Positions 6,622 to 13,653 of a stretch of 17,985 nt of DNA are shown piece by piece; the first letter of the stretch is position 1; every line of letters starts with the position of its first letter. This DNA comes from Clostridium sp. CAG:1024 (lineage in GTDB: Bacteria > Bacillota > Clostridia > Christensenellales > CAG-138). Under the pieces are notes generated by a model. The model worked only from the letters and a program-made list of their open reading frames with translations, was not told where the DNA came from and did not search any database. Both the position numbers and the translations under genes were made by a program. The stretch covers positions 64,217-82,201 of the forward strand of contig HF985523.1 of assembly GCA_000432015.1 (NCBI GenBank). The letters run 5' to 3'.

Positions 6622-7938
6622 ATGGAAAAAATGTCCCGTTCAAGACAGCGGATCGAATCCGTGGATGCCCATTCTCCGGCTGCTCGCGCAGGCGTGCTCT
6701 CGGGGGAGATACTTTGCGCGATCAACGGGGAACCGGTATTCGATCTTGTCGATTATGAGTATTTGACCGCGAACGCCCGGCTCACGTTGACCATCGAGGA
6801 TAACGTGGGCGATGTACGATCCGTGCATATCCGAAAAGAAGAGATCGAGCCGCTTGGGTTGAATTTTCAAACCACGCTCATGAGCGACATGCGATCCTGC
6901 AGCAATCGGTGCGTTTTCTGCTTTGTCGATCAAATGCCGAAAGGGCTGCGGCCTTCGCTGTCCGTTAAGGATGACGACTGGCGATTGTCCTTCATTATGG
7001 GGAACTATGTGACGCTGACCAATGCCTCCGACGCCGAGTTCGAACGTATTCTCAAACGCAGAGTCAGCCCGCTTTATGTTTCGGTCCACGCGACGGATCC
7101 GGAGGTGCGCGTGAAACTAATGGGCAACCGTACCGCGGGGCGCATTCTTGAGCGTCTGCAAAAGCTCAAGGAGAACGGGCTGAAATTCCACACGCAAATC
7201 GTGCTCTGTCCTGGTCTGAATGACGGAAAGGTGCTGGAGAAAACGCTCAGCGACCTGCGCGCGCTCTATCCCGCGGCACAGTCCGTGGCGATCGTGCCCG
7301 TCGGTCTGACGCGCTTTCGCGACGGGCTGTATCCGCTTCGACCCTGCACCGAACAGGAGGCGCGGGATATGGTCACTTTTATGGAGCGTTTCCAGTCCGC
7401 CTGCCGTGAAGAGCTCGGAACCTCGTTTGCTTTTTTGTCCGACGAGTGGTACCTGAAAGCGGGAATGGAGCTGCCGCCTTACGCCCATTATGAGGATTTC
7501 AGCCAGATCGAAAACGGCGTCGGCATGCTGCGGCTGTATGAAGAGGAATTTCTCTATGCGCTCGAAGGACGCAAGCCTCTCAAAACCGTACGGCATGTTT
7601 CCATGGCGGGCGGCACGGGCAGCGCAGGGTTCTTCGGACCGCTGTGCGAAAAGCTTCGACCCTACGGAATAGAATTGGAACTGTTCCCCATCAGGAATGA
7701 GTTTTTCGGCGGCAATGTCAATGTCGCGGGGCTTGTGACCGGACAGGATCTTGTCGGACAGCTCAAGGGCAAGCTCAAGACGGAGACGCTGTTGCTTCCG
7801 AAGAACATGCTGCGGGAAAAGGAAGACGTCTTTTTAGACGATATGACGCTGGACGCGCTGTGCGAAATGCTTGGCGTGCGGGTCATCCCCGTATCCGGCG
7901 GCGAAGACCTTATCAATACATTGTTTGGAGAAAAATGA
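6622..7938 (+). CDS. DUF512 radical SAM protein with N-terminal PDZ-like domain
   Basis: A 438-residue cytoplasmic iron-sulfur protein. Residues 10-70 form a PDZ-like domain (IESVDAHSPAARAGVLSGE). A radical SAM-like Cys motif follows, CSNRCVFC (Cys93, Cys97, Cys100, CX3CX2C), then FVDQMPKGLRPSLSVKDDDW and a barrel part with KRRVSPLYVSVHAT and MGNRTA. The DUF512 domain fills the rest, with a late glycine-rich MAGGTGSAGFFGPL stretch. The family is widespread in Firmicutes, next to der; its reaction is not known. Few bases of purine-rich sequence precede the ATG, so the start is less certain than others; ATG 6631 is an alternative, and the homologous PDZ region begins right after both. It heads an operon with der, one base downstream, and plsY. 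Confidence 0.9.
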   Translation: MEKMSRSRQRIESVDAHSPAARAGVLSGEILCAINGEPVFDLVDYEYLTANARLTLTIEDNVGDVRSVHIRKEEIEPLGLNFQTTLMSDMRSCSNRCVFCFVDQMPKGLRPSLSVKDDDWRLSFIMGNYVTLTNASDAEFERILKRRVSPLYVSVHATDPEVRVKLMGNRTAGRILERLQKLKENGLKFHTQIVLCPGLNDGKVLEKTLSDLRALYPAAQSVAIVPVGLTRFRDGLYPLRPCTEQEARDMVTFMERFQSACREELGTSFAFLSDEWYLKAGMELPPYAHYEDFSQIENGVGMLRLYEEEFLYALEGRKPLKTVRHVSMAGGTGSAGFFGPLCEKLRPYGIELELFPIRNEFFGGNVNVAGLVTGQDLVGQLKGKLKTETLLLPKNMLREKEDVFLDDMTLDALCEMLGVRVIPVSGGEDLINTLFGEK

Positions 7939-7939
7939 C

Positions 7940-9265
7940 ATGACAAAACCGCTTGTAGCCATCGTTGGCCGTCCCAATACCGGAAAATCGACCCTGTTCA
8001 ATCGCCTGATCGGCCGTCGGGTCTCCATTGTCGAGGATACGCCGGGTGTTACGCGCGACCGTATTTATGGCGACGCGGAGTGGCTCGACTATGCCTTTAC
8101 GCTCGTCGATACCGGCGGCATCGAACCGGCAAGCGATGATAAGATCGCGATCCAGATGCGGCGGCAGGCGGAGCTCGCCATTGAAACCGCGGACGTGATC
8201 CTGTTCCTCGTTGACGGGCGCGACGGCATGACGAGCGCGGATGAGGAGGTTGCGGCCATGCTGCGGCATTCCAACAAGCCGGTCGTGCTCGGCGTAAACA
8301 AGGTGGATGCGCCGAAGTTCGAGGAGGCGATGTATGAGTTTTATGCTCTTGGGCTCGGAGAACCCATCACGATCTCTGCGTCGCAGGGACTGGGACTCGG
8401 CGATCTGCTGGACGAGATCGTGAAGGATTTTCCCAAAGCCTCCGAAGCAGAGCAGGAAAAACGGATCAATATCGCGCTTGCGGGCAAGCCCAACGTCGGA
8501 AAGTCCAGCATCGTCAATGCATTGCTCGGCGAAGAGCGTTCCATTGTCTCCGATGTGCCGGGAACGACGCGCGATTCCATTGACACGAATTTTTCCCACG
8601 ACGGCAAGCTGTATACGCTGGTCGACACCGCGGGCATTCGCAGAAAGCGCAGCATTGAGGACGAGAGCATCGAGCGGTACAGCGTTATACGTTCGCTCGC
8701 GGCCGTGCGGCGCGCCGACGTGGTGCTCATCGTGTGCGATGCGAGCCAGGGGCTCTCGGAACAGGACGTCCGCATCGCGGGCTATGCGCACGAGGAGGGG
8801 AAGCCGTCCGTCTTGATCGTCAACAAGTGGGACCTCATTGAAAAGGATACCCACACGATGAACAAGTTCAAGAAGGATCTTGCGGTCGATCTAGCGTTTA
8901 TGAGTTATGTACCGATGCTGTTTACCTCTGCGCTCACGGGTCAGCGTATCAACAAGATCCTGAGCCTCGCCGACGAGGTATATGCGCAAAGCTGCCGCCG
9001 TATTCCGACCGGAACGCTCAACGACATTTTGAACGAGGCGATCCTGATGGCGGAACCGCCGTCGGACAAGGGACGGCGGCTCAAGCTGTATTATGCGACG
9101 CAGGCATCCGTCCAGCCGCCGACCTTCGTGATTTTTGTCAATGACGCGAACCTTGTCCATTTTTCCTATGAAAGGTATCTGGAAAACTATTTTCGGAAAT
9201 CCTTTGGGCTGGAGGGGACGCCGATCCGGCTGCTCTTCCGGAACAGAAAGAAGGAGGAAGACTAA
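7940..9265 (+). CDS. der: Ribosome biogenesis GTPase Der (EngA)
   Basis: Der is an essential double GTPase that acts in maturation of the 50S ribosomal subunit. The 441-residue product has two G domains and a C-terminal KH-like domain (from about residue 355). G domain 1 shows GRPNTGKS (10-17), PGVTRD (35-40), DTGG (57-60) and NKVD (120-123). G domain 2 shows GKPNVGKS (182-189), PGTTRDS (207-213), DTAGIRR (229-235) and NKWD (295-298). In the first P-loop Thr14 replaces the usual Val. The ATG at 7940 was chosen because GGAG (7927-7930) lies 9 bases upstream and the protein then begins with the family's usual residues, although the frame is open further upstream. The DUF512 stop is at 7936-7938, so the genes are almost joined. 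Confidence 0.98.
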   Translation: MTKPLVAIVGRPNTGKSTLFNRLIGRRVSIVEDTPGVTRDRIYGDAEWLDYAFTLVDTGGIEPASDDKIAIQMRRQAELAIETADVILFLVDGRDGMTSADEEVAAMLRHSNKPVVLGVNKVDAPKFEEAMYEFYALGLGEPITISASQGLGLGDLLDEIVKDFPKASEAEQEKRINIALAGKPNVGKSSIVNALLGEERSIVSDVPGTTRDSIDTNFSHDGKLYTLVDTAGIRRKRSIEDESIERYSVIRSLAAVRRADVVLIVCDASQGLSEQDVRIAGYAHEEGKPSVLIVNKWDLIEKDTHTMNKFKKDLAVDLAFMSYVPMLFTSALTGQRINKILSLADEVYAQSCRRIPTGTLNDILNEAILMAEPPSDKGRRLKLYYATQASVQPPTFVIFVNDANLVHFSYERYLENYFRKSFGLEGTPIRLLFRNRKKEED

Positions 9266-9270
9266 GCGAC

Positions 9271-9882
9271 ATGGTACTGGGCTATGCTTGGAATCCGTTG
9301 CTTGCCCTTGCGGCGGCCGCGGCGGGATACGTTCTGGGCAACTTCCAAACGGCAATCCTCATCAGCAAACGCGCCTTTCACGATGATGTGCGTGAGCATG
9401 GCAGCGGCAACGCCGGAACGACCAATATGATCCGTGTATTCGGGATGAAGCCTGGGATCGTGACCTTTATCGGTGATTGTGCAAAGGCGATCGCGGGCGT
9501 TCTTCTCGGCCGTCTGATCATGGGGACGCTCGGCGGATACATCGCGGGACTATTTGTGATCGTCGGACACTGCTGGCCGGTGTTTGCCGGGTTTCGTGGC
9601 GGAAAGGGCGTGGCGTCTTCTCTCGGCATCGCATGGATGACGTTTCCGCTCGGTGCTGCGATCACGACCGCAGCGGCGGTGATCACGTTTTTGTTCAGCA
9701 GAAAGATCTCGCTCTGTTCGCTTATTGGTACGACGGTATTCTTCGTTTCTGTGCTGATCTTTCGATTCTCGGACTTGGCGCTTGTGCTGCTTGCGGCCAT
9801 GATTGTGCTGCTTGTATATGTGCGGCATAAGGAGAATATCTGCCGCTTGATCCACGGGGACGAAAAACGGATCGTTAACTGA
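9271..9882 (+). CDS. plsY: Acyl-phosphate:glycerol-3-phosphate acyltransferase PlsY
   Basis: PlsY is an integral membrane enzyme that transfers an acyl group from acyl phosphate to glycerol-3-phosphate, the first step of phospholipid synthesis in most Firmicutes. The 203-residue product has the usual length, with hydrophobic helices at about 8-25, 65-80, 88-105, 120-142 and 150-184. The three cytoplasmic motifs are present: SGNAGTTN (45-52), GGKGVASS (110-117) and HKENICRL (186-193). AGGAGG (9252-9257), inside the end of der, lies 13 bases before the ATG, a rather long spacing. It is the last gene of the operon; a terminator follows. The gpsA gene that often follows plsY in this neighbourhood is absent. 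Confidence 0.97.
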   Translation: MVLGYAWNPLLALAAAAAGYVLGNFQTAILISKRAFHDDVREHGSGNAGTTNMIRVFGMKPGIVTFIGDCAKAIAGVLLGRLIMGTLGGYIAGLFVIVGHCWPVFAGFRGGKGVASSLGIAWMTFPLGAAITTAAAVITFLFSRKISLCSLIGTTVFFVSVLIFRFSDLALVLLAAMIVLLVYVRHKENICRLIHGDEKRIVN

Positions 9883-9901
9883 ATCAGAAAGCCGCAGATG
9901 T

Positions 9902-9936
9902 TCGCCGGCTGGGAAGACCCGACCGGCGACTTTTTT
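9902..9936 (+). terminator. Intrinsic terminator after plsY
   Basis: TCGCCGG (9902-9908) pairs with CCGGCGA (9923-9929), with an inner GGG-AAGA-CCC stem-loop (9911-9920). A run of six T (9931-9936) follows after one C. It ends the DUF512-der-plsY operon and isolates spoIVA. Confidence 0.85.
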
Positions 9937-9954
9937 GTCTGTCCAAAGCAGATA

Positions 9955-9984
9955 GTCTATCCGCGCGTACAACCCACATATACT
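9955..9984 (+). promoter_or_regulatory. Possible sigma-E-type promoter of spoIVA
   Basis: CATATACT (9977-9984) resembles the CATACAAT-type -10 box used by sigma-E in the mother cell. A loose -35, GTCTAT (9955-9960), lies 16 bases upstream, slightly longer than the usual 13-15. spoIVA is a sigma-E gene in Bacillus and must have its own promoter here because a terminator separates it from plsY. The boxes are a visual match only. Confidence 0.35.
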
Positions 9985-10020
9985 GGTATCGATCGAAACA
10001 GAGAAAAGGGGAGGCGCGCC

Positions 10021-11499
10021 ATGGACAGAACGGAGTTATATCGGGACATTGCCATGCGAACGCAGGGCGATATCTATATTGGGGTCGTCGGCCCGGTTCG
10101 GACGGGAAAGTCGACGTTTATCAAACGCTTTATGGAGCTTTTTGTGCTGCCGCAGATCGGAAATGCGCATGTGCGGACGCGTGTAGTCGATGAACTTCCG
10201 CAGAGCGGGGCAGGCAAGACGATCATGACAACACAGCCGAGGTTCGTACCGAACGAGGCTGTGCGGATCGAGTTTTCAGAGAATCAGTATTGCAGCGTGC
10301 GGCTTGTGGATTGCGTGGGGTATATGGTGCAGGGAGCGATCGGACATTTGGAGAACGACGCGCCGCGTATGGTGCGCACGCCATGGTTCGACGAGGACAT
10401 CCCGTTTGAGGATGCAGCGGAGATCGGAACGCGAAAGGTCATGACCGAACACTCGACGATCGGGATCGTAATGACGACGGACGGCAGCATCACGGAGTTA
10501 GAGCGTGAGGCGTACCCGGATGCGGAAAGCCGGGTCATCGCGGAAATGAAGCAGACGGGGAAGCCCTTTGTCGTTGTTATCAACAGCATCGAGCCGGATG
10601 GCGATGCGGCGCAATCGCTGCGAAGGGAGCTGGAACAGACATATGGCGTAACGGCGGTATGCATGAACGTCATGATGATGACCGCAGGCCAGGCGTCCGA
10701 GCTGCTGGAACAGGTGCTGCTGGAGTTCCCGCTGCGGCTTGTTGAGCTGCGTATACCGGCGTTTATGCGGGCGCTTCCGAAGGAGCATTGGCTTTTGCAG
10801 CGTGTGCTGCTGCCCGTTACCTCCGTTATGGGAGATCTGCAGCATATGCGCGATTACGGGTATCTGCTGAATCAGCTCCAGAATATCGAGCAGTTCCTGC
10901 CAGCGCGCGTCGAGGAGATCGAGCTGGGAAGCGGCGTCGTACGGTTGAGCCTGCAACCGGAGGAGGGCCTCTTCTATGATATTCTGGGCGAGGAGTGCGG
11001 CTGCGACATTCACGACGACTTTGAGCTGATGTCGGCCATGAAGGAGTTCGTACGTGCTAAGAATGAATATGATCGCATTGCAAATGCGCTCGAACAGGCG
11101 CAGCAAACGGGCTACGGCGTGGTGCCGCCCGCACTTGAGCAGATGGAGCTGGACGAACCGGAGCTGATCCAACAGGGCGGGCGTTTCGGCGTGAGGCTGC
11201 GCGCGCATGCGGCGGGGCTGCATGTGATCCGCGTGGACATTGATAGTGAAGTCAATCCCATCGTCGGCAGCGAGCAGCAGTCGGAAGCGCTCGTGCAGTC
11301 GTTGATGGAGACATTTGAAAACGATCCATCCGCGATCTGGGAAACAAATATTTTCGGCAAATCTCTGTACGACCTCGTTCGCGAGGGCATGGCAGGCAAG
11401 ATCGACAGAATGCCGGATGCAGTCCAGCAGAAGTTGCAGCACACGCTACAACGGATCGTCAATGAAGGATGCAGCGGCCTGATCTGCATTATGCTCTGA
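10021..11499 (+). CDS. spoIVA: Stage IV sporulation protein A, spore coat morphogenetic ATPase
   Basis: SpoIVA polymerises on the mother-cell face of the forespore, using ATP, to build the basement layer on which coat proteins assemble. The 492-residue length equals that of the Bacillus subtilis protein. The N-terminal NTPase domain has the P-loop GPVRTGKST (24-32), then QSGAGKTIMTTQPRFVP (61-77) and a Walker-B-like VRLVDCVGYMV. The middle region is mostly helical. The extreme C-terminus, GCSGLICIML, is the short conserved tail tied to membrane anchoring through SpoVM. The ATG at 10021 is set by GGGGAGG (10008-10014) 6 bases upstream; a longer open frame back to 9898 would run through the plsY terminator and is rejected. 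It is monocistronic, as a terminator follows. Confidence 0.98.
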   Translation: MDRTELYRDIAMRTQGDIYIGVVGPVRTGKSTFIKRFMELFVLPQIGNAHVRTRVVDELPQSGAGKTIMTTQPRFVPNEAVRIEFSENQYCSVRLVDCVGYMVQGAIGHLENDAPRMVRTPWFDEDIPFEDAAEIGTRKVMTEHSTIGIVMTTDGSITELEREAYPDAESRVIAEMKQTGKPFVVVINSIEPDGDAAQSLRRELEQTYGVTAVCMNVMMMTAGQASELLEQVLLEFPLRLVELRIPAFMRALPKEHWLLQRVLLPVTSVMGDLQHMRDYGYLLNQLQNIEQFLPARVEEIELGSGVVRLSLQPEEGLFYDILGEECGCDIHDDFELMSAMKEFVRAKNEYDRIANALEQAQQTGYGVVPPALEQMELDEPELIQQGGRFGVRLRAHAAGLHVIRVDIDSEVNPIVGSEQQSEALVQSLMETFENDPSAIWETNIFGKSLYDLVREGMAGKIDRMPDAVQQKLQHTLQRIVNEGCSGLICIML

Positions 11500-11526
11500 T
11501 CGAAGCGGCAGAATCTGCGCATACTG
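11497..11526 (+). promoter_or_regulatory. Possible sigma-G-type promoter of gpr
   Basis: CATACTG (11520-11526) resembles the CATACTA-type -10 of forespore sigma-G promoters. TGATCG (11497-11502), 17 bases upstream, is a poor -35 match and overlaps the spoIVA stop codon. If real, transcription would begin near 11532, inside the left arm of the spoIVA terminator. Confidence 0.3.
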
Positions 11527-11556
11527 GGATCGTGGGGTATTCTCACGATCCTTTTT
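11527..11556 (+). terminator. Intrinsic terminator after spoIVA, abutting the gpr ribosome binding site
   Basis: GGATCGTG (11527-11534) pairs with CACGATCC (11544-11551), and the T-run 11552-11556 follows. The GGAGGTG ribosome binding site of gpr starts two bases later, at 11558, so the terminator lies inside what would be the gpr leader. Confidence 0.8.
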
Positions 11557-11571
11557 CGGAGGTGCCGTAAG

Positions 11572-12474
11572 ATGGGAATACGGACAGATTTGATTCGTGA
11601 GGCGCGCGAGCTGCACCCGGATCTTCCGGGCGTATCGGAACATAGCGAACGAGCGGGCCGCTGCACGGTCACGACAATTGCAATCGAAACAGAAGAGGCG
11701 GCGGAGCAGCTTGATAAGCCACGCGGCTTGTACGTCACACTGGAAACGGAAGCGCTGCTGTATGGTCTTGAACAAGATGAAGCAGATACGGAAGCGGCGC
11801 TTACGGAATCGCTTGCCGCGATGCTCCCGGATGGGCCGGTCCTCGTTGCGGGACTTGGCAATCGCGGCGTAACGCCGGACGGCCTCGGCCCGGAAACAGC
11901 GGCCAGAGTGTTCATCACACGATGTATCGGACAAGAAATCTCCGGGTTAGCAGGCGCCGGAACACGGCAGACCGCAGTTTTCTGTCCCGGCGTGCTCGGA
12001 ACAACGGGCATAGAGACAGTGCAGAGCATCGCGAGCATTGTGCACGCGATTCAGCCGGCATCGCTGCTTTGCATTGATACGCTGGCGGCCAGACGGGCAG
12101 AGCGGATCGGAAGCTCCATCCAGCTGAATGACAGCGGCATTCAGCCGGGATCGGGCATTGGAAACCATAGAGAAGGATTGACGCATGAAACGCTTGGAAT
12201 ACCGGTGATCGCTTTGGGCATTCCGCTTGTTGCACACGTGGCTGCGATCGTCTCCGACACGGTCGCGGCGTTTGCAAAGAAGACGGCTCCAGGAGATACG
12301 ACGGCATTGGAGAGCGCGATCGAACAGACGGTAAAGGAGCGCTACGGCGCACTGATCGTTACGCCAAAGGAGATCGACACGCTGCTTCGCCGTGCGGCGG
12401 GACTGCTTTCAAGATCGATCAACCGGGCGCTGCATGGCGAGATGTACGGGCTATTGCGGGCCTTGTACCGCTGA
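11572..12474 (+). CDS. gpr: Germination protease GPR (spore endopeptidase)
   Basis: GPR is an aspartic-type endopeptidase made as a zymogen in the forespore. It degrades small acid-soluble spore proteins (SASP) at germination. The 300-residue product is shorter than the Bacillus enzyme (about 370). Conserved blocks are IRTDLIREARE at the start (the processed region), VLVAGLGNRGVTPDGLGP (90-107), CPGVLGTTGIET (138-149), LLCIDTLAARR (165-175) and LNDSGIQPGSGIGNHR (185-200). Asp103 and Asp169 correspond to the two catalytic Asp residues of the family. GGAGGTG (11558-11564) lies 7 bases before the ATG. Between spoIVA and spoIIP the setting is purely sporulation. spoIIP starts 27 bases downstream, so the two form an operon. 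Confidence 0.97.
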   Translation: MGIRTDLIREARELHPDLPGVSEHSERAGRCTVTTIAIETEEAAEQLDKPRGLYVTLETEALLYGLEQDEADTEAALTESLAAMLPDGPVLVAGLGNRGVTPDGLGPETAARVFITRCIGQEISGLAGAGTRQTAVFCPGVLGTTGIETVQSIASIVHAIQPASLLCIDTLAARRAERIGSSIQLNDSGIQPGSGIGNHREGLTHETLGIPVIALGIPLVAHVAAIVSDTVAAFAKKTAPGDTTALESAIEQTVKERYGALIVTPKEIDTLLRRAAGLLSRSINRALHGEMYGLLRALYR

Positions 12475-12501
12475 AGAGAAAGCCGAGAGGAGGGGGACGC
12501 T

Positions 12502-13548
12502 TTGAAGCGCAAGAGGACGCGCACGCCCCAGCGCCACTTGAATATGGCAAAATCGTTCCTGTCGGAAACACAGCGCGCGGCATTGACGCTCGCAGTCTGT
12601 GCATTGCTTTGCGTCCTTGGCATGGCGGCGCTCGCATGGCCGCGGACCAATATAGGCCTGCTGGCGATGTCGCTTCCGGGATTCGTCTCGCTTGCGGCAC
12701 AAACGCAAACACCGCAGGAGAGTGCGGCTGCGGCAATGACCCGCCCCGCAGATCCCGCGTTTTCGGTGAAGGTACGGCCAACGGAAACGCAAGCTCCGCC
12801 GCAAAGTCAAAGTCCGCGCCCCACGCCTACGCCTGAGAATGAACCGCTCGTGCTGATCTATCACACGCATGCAACGGAGGCGTATTTTCCGACAGAGAAC
12901 AATCCCTATACGCCGAGCGGAAGCTGGCGAACGAAGGATAATGGAAAAAACGTCGTAGCCGTCGGCGAACGGCTTGCGGAAGAATTGCGCAAGCGCTATG
13001 GTATCTGTGTGCTGCACGATACAACAAACCATGAACCGCCAAAGCTGTCCTCCTCTTATAGTCGATCGGAGCAGACCATGCGGAAGTATCGCGATGAGTA
13101 TCCGTCTCTGATCTTGTACATTGATCTGCACCGCGACGCTTACGGTAATAACGTTTCCGAGAGTACAGATTTTGTAACGATTGACGGAAAGCAGGTCGCG
13201 CGTATGATGTTTGTCGTCGGGACGGGGGAGGGCGCGATGGGGACCGGATTTGACGAAATGCCGGATTTTGAGAGCAATCATGCCCTTGCGGAGCAGATCA
13301 CAGCGTATCTGAATACCATCGACCCGCGCCTGACGCGAAATGTACGCGTTAAGACGGGACGATACAATCAGCATATTGCGCCGCACTGTTTGCTTGTCGA
13401 GGTCGGCCATAACGCAAACACGCTGGAGCAGGCGTTTGCAGCCATACCGTATCTTGCGGCCGGGATCGCGGATGCGGTCGAGAGCATTTGCAGCGGGGCC
13501 GACACGAAAACCACGATGCCGCCGAACGCCTGGGTCGCGGAGGAATAA
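12502..13548 (+). CDS. spoIIP: Stage II sporulation protein P, engulfment amidase
   Basis: SpoIIP is a membrane-anchored N-acetylmuramoyl-L-alanine amidase and endopeptidase. With SpoIID and SpoIIM it thins septal peptidoglycan and drives engulfment. The 348-residue product has a basic N-terminus, one membrane segment (about 25-47), a Pro/Gln/Thr-rich linker (about 66-113) and the catalytic domain. Probable zinc and catalytic residues are His121 and Glu126 in HTHATE, His210 in DLHRDAY and Glu300 in VEVGHN. The start is the TTG at 12502: AGGAGG (12488-12493) lies 8 bases before it, whereas the first in-frame ATG (12544) has no ribosome binding site and would cut off the basic N-terminus. It lies directly after gpr, a pairing common in Clostridia and Bacillus. 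Confidence 0.96.
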   Translation: MKRKRTRTPQRHLNMAKSFLSETQRAALTLAVCALLCVLGMAALAWPRTNIGLLAMSLPGFVSLAAQTQTPQESAAAAMTRPADPAFSVKVRPTETQAPPQSQSPRPTPTPENEPLVLIYHTHATEAYFPTENNPYTPSGSWRTKDNGKNVVAVGERLAEELRKRYGICVLHDTTNHEPPKLSSSYSRSEQTMRKYRDEYPSLILYIDLHRDAYGNNVSESTDFVTIDGKQVARMMFVVGTGEGAMGTGFDEMPDFESNHALAEQITAYLNTIDPRLTRNVRVKTGRYNQHIAPHCLLVEVGHNANTLEQAFAAIPYLAAGIADAVESICSGADTKTTMPPNAWVAEE

Positions 13549-13600
13549 CCGAAACGCGTCGCAAAGCGCCGACAGGGATGCGTATTATCCCAAAACACAA

Positions 13601-13636
13601 AGAACCGGAACACAGAATCCATCTGCTTCCGGTTCT
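13601..13636 (-). terminator. Terminator of the asd-dapA-dapB operon
   Basis: AGAACCGGAA (13601-13610) and TTCCGGTTCT (13627-13636) form a perfect 10-pair stem with a 16-base loop. Read on the minus strand the stem is followed by TTGTGTTTTGG, a T-rich tail. The plus-strand side has no T-run, so it works mainly for dapB. Confidence 0.7.
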
Positions 13637-13653
13637 ATTGGCGTAGAAACCCG

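Noticed and set aside
7871..7939. Longer N-terminus for Der
   Set aside because: The frame is open back to 7871 but overlaps the DUF512 gene, and the extension is unlike the family; ATG 7940 has GGAG at the right distance.
9898..10020. Longer N-terminus for SpoIVA
   Set aside because: The extension would be translated through the plsY terminator hairpin; the ATG at 10021 has a strong GGGGAGG site and gives the canonical 492 residues.
10498..11442. A 314-codon open frame antisense to spoIVA
   Set aside because: It is rich in His, Leu and Gln with no domain pattern; spoIVA on the other strand has full length and conserved ends.
12451..13410. A 319-codon open frame antisense to spoIIP
   Set aside because: Its translation is Arg/His/Cys-rich, as expected of a shadow; the amidase motifs lie on the plus strand.
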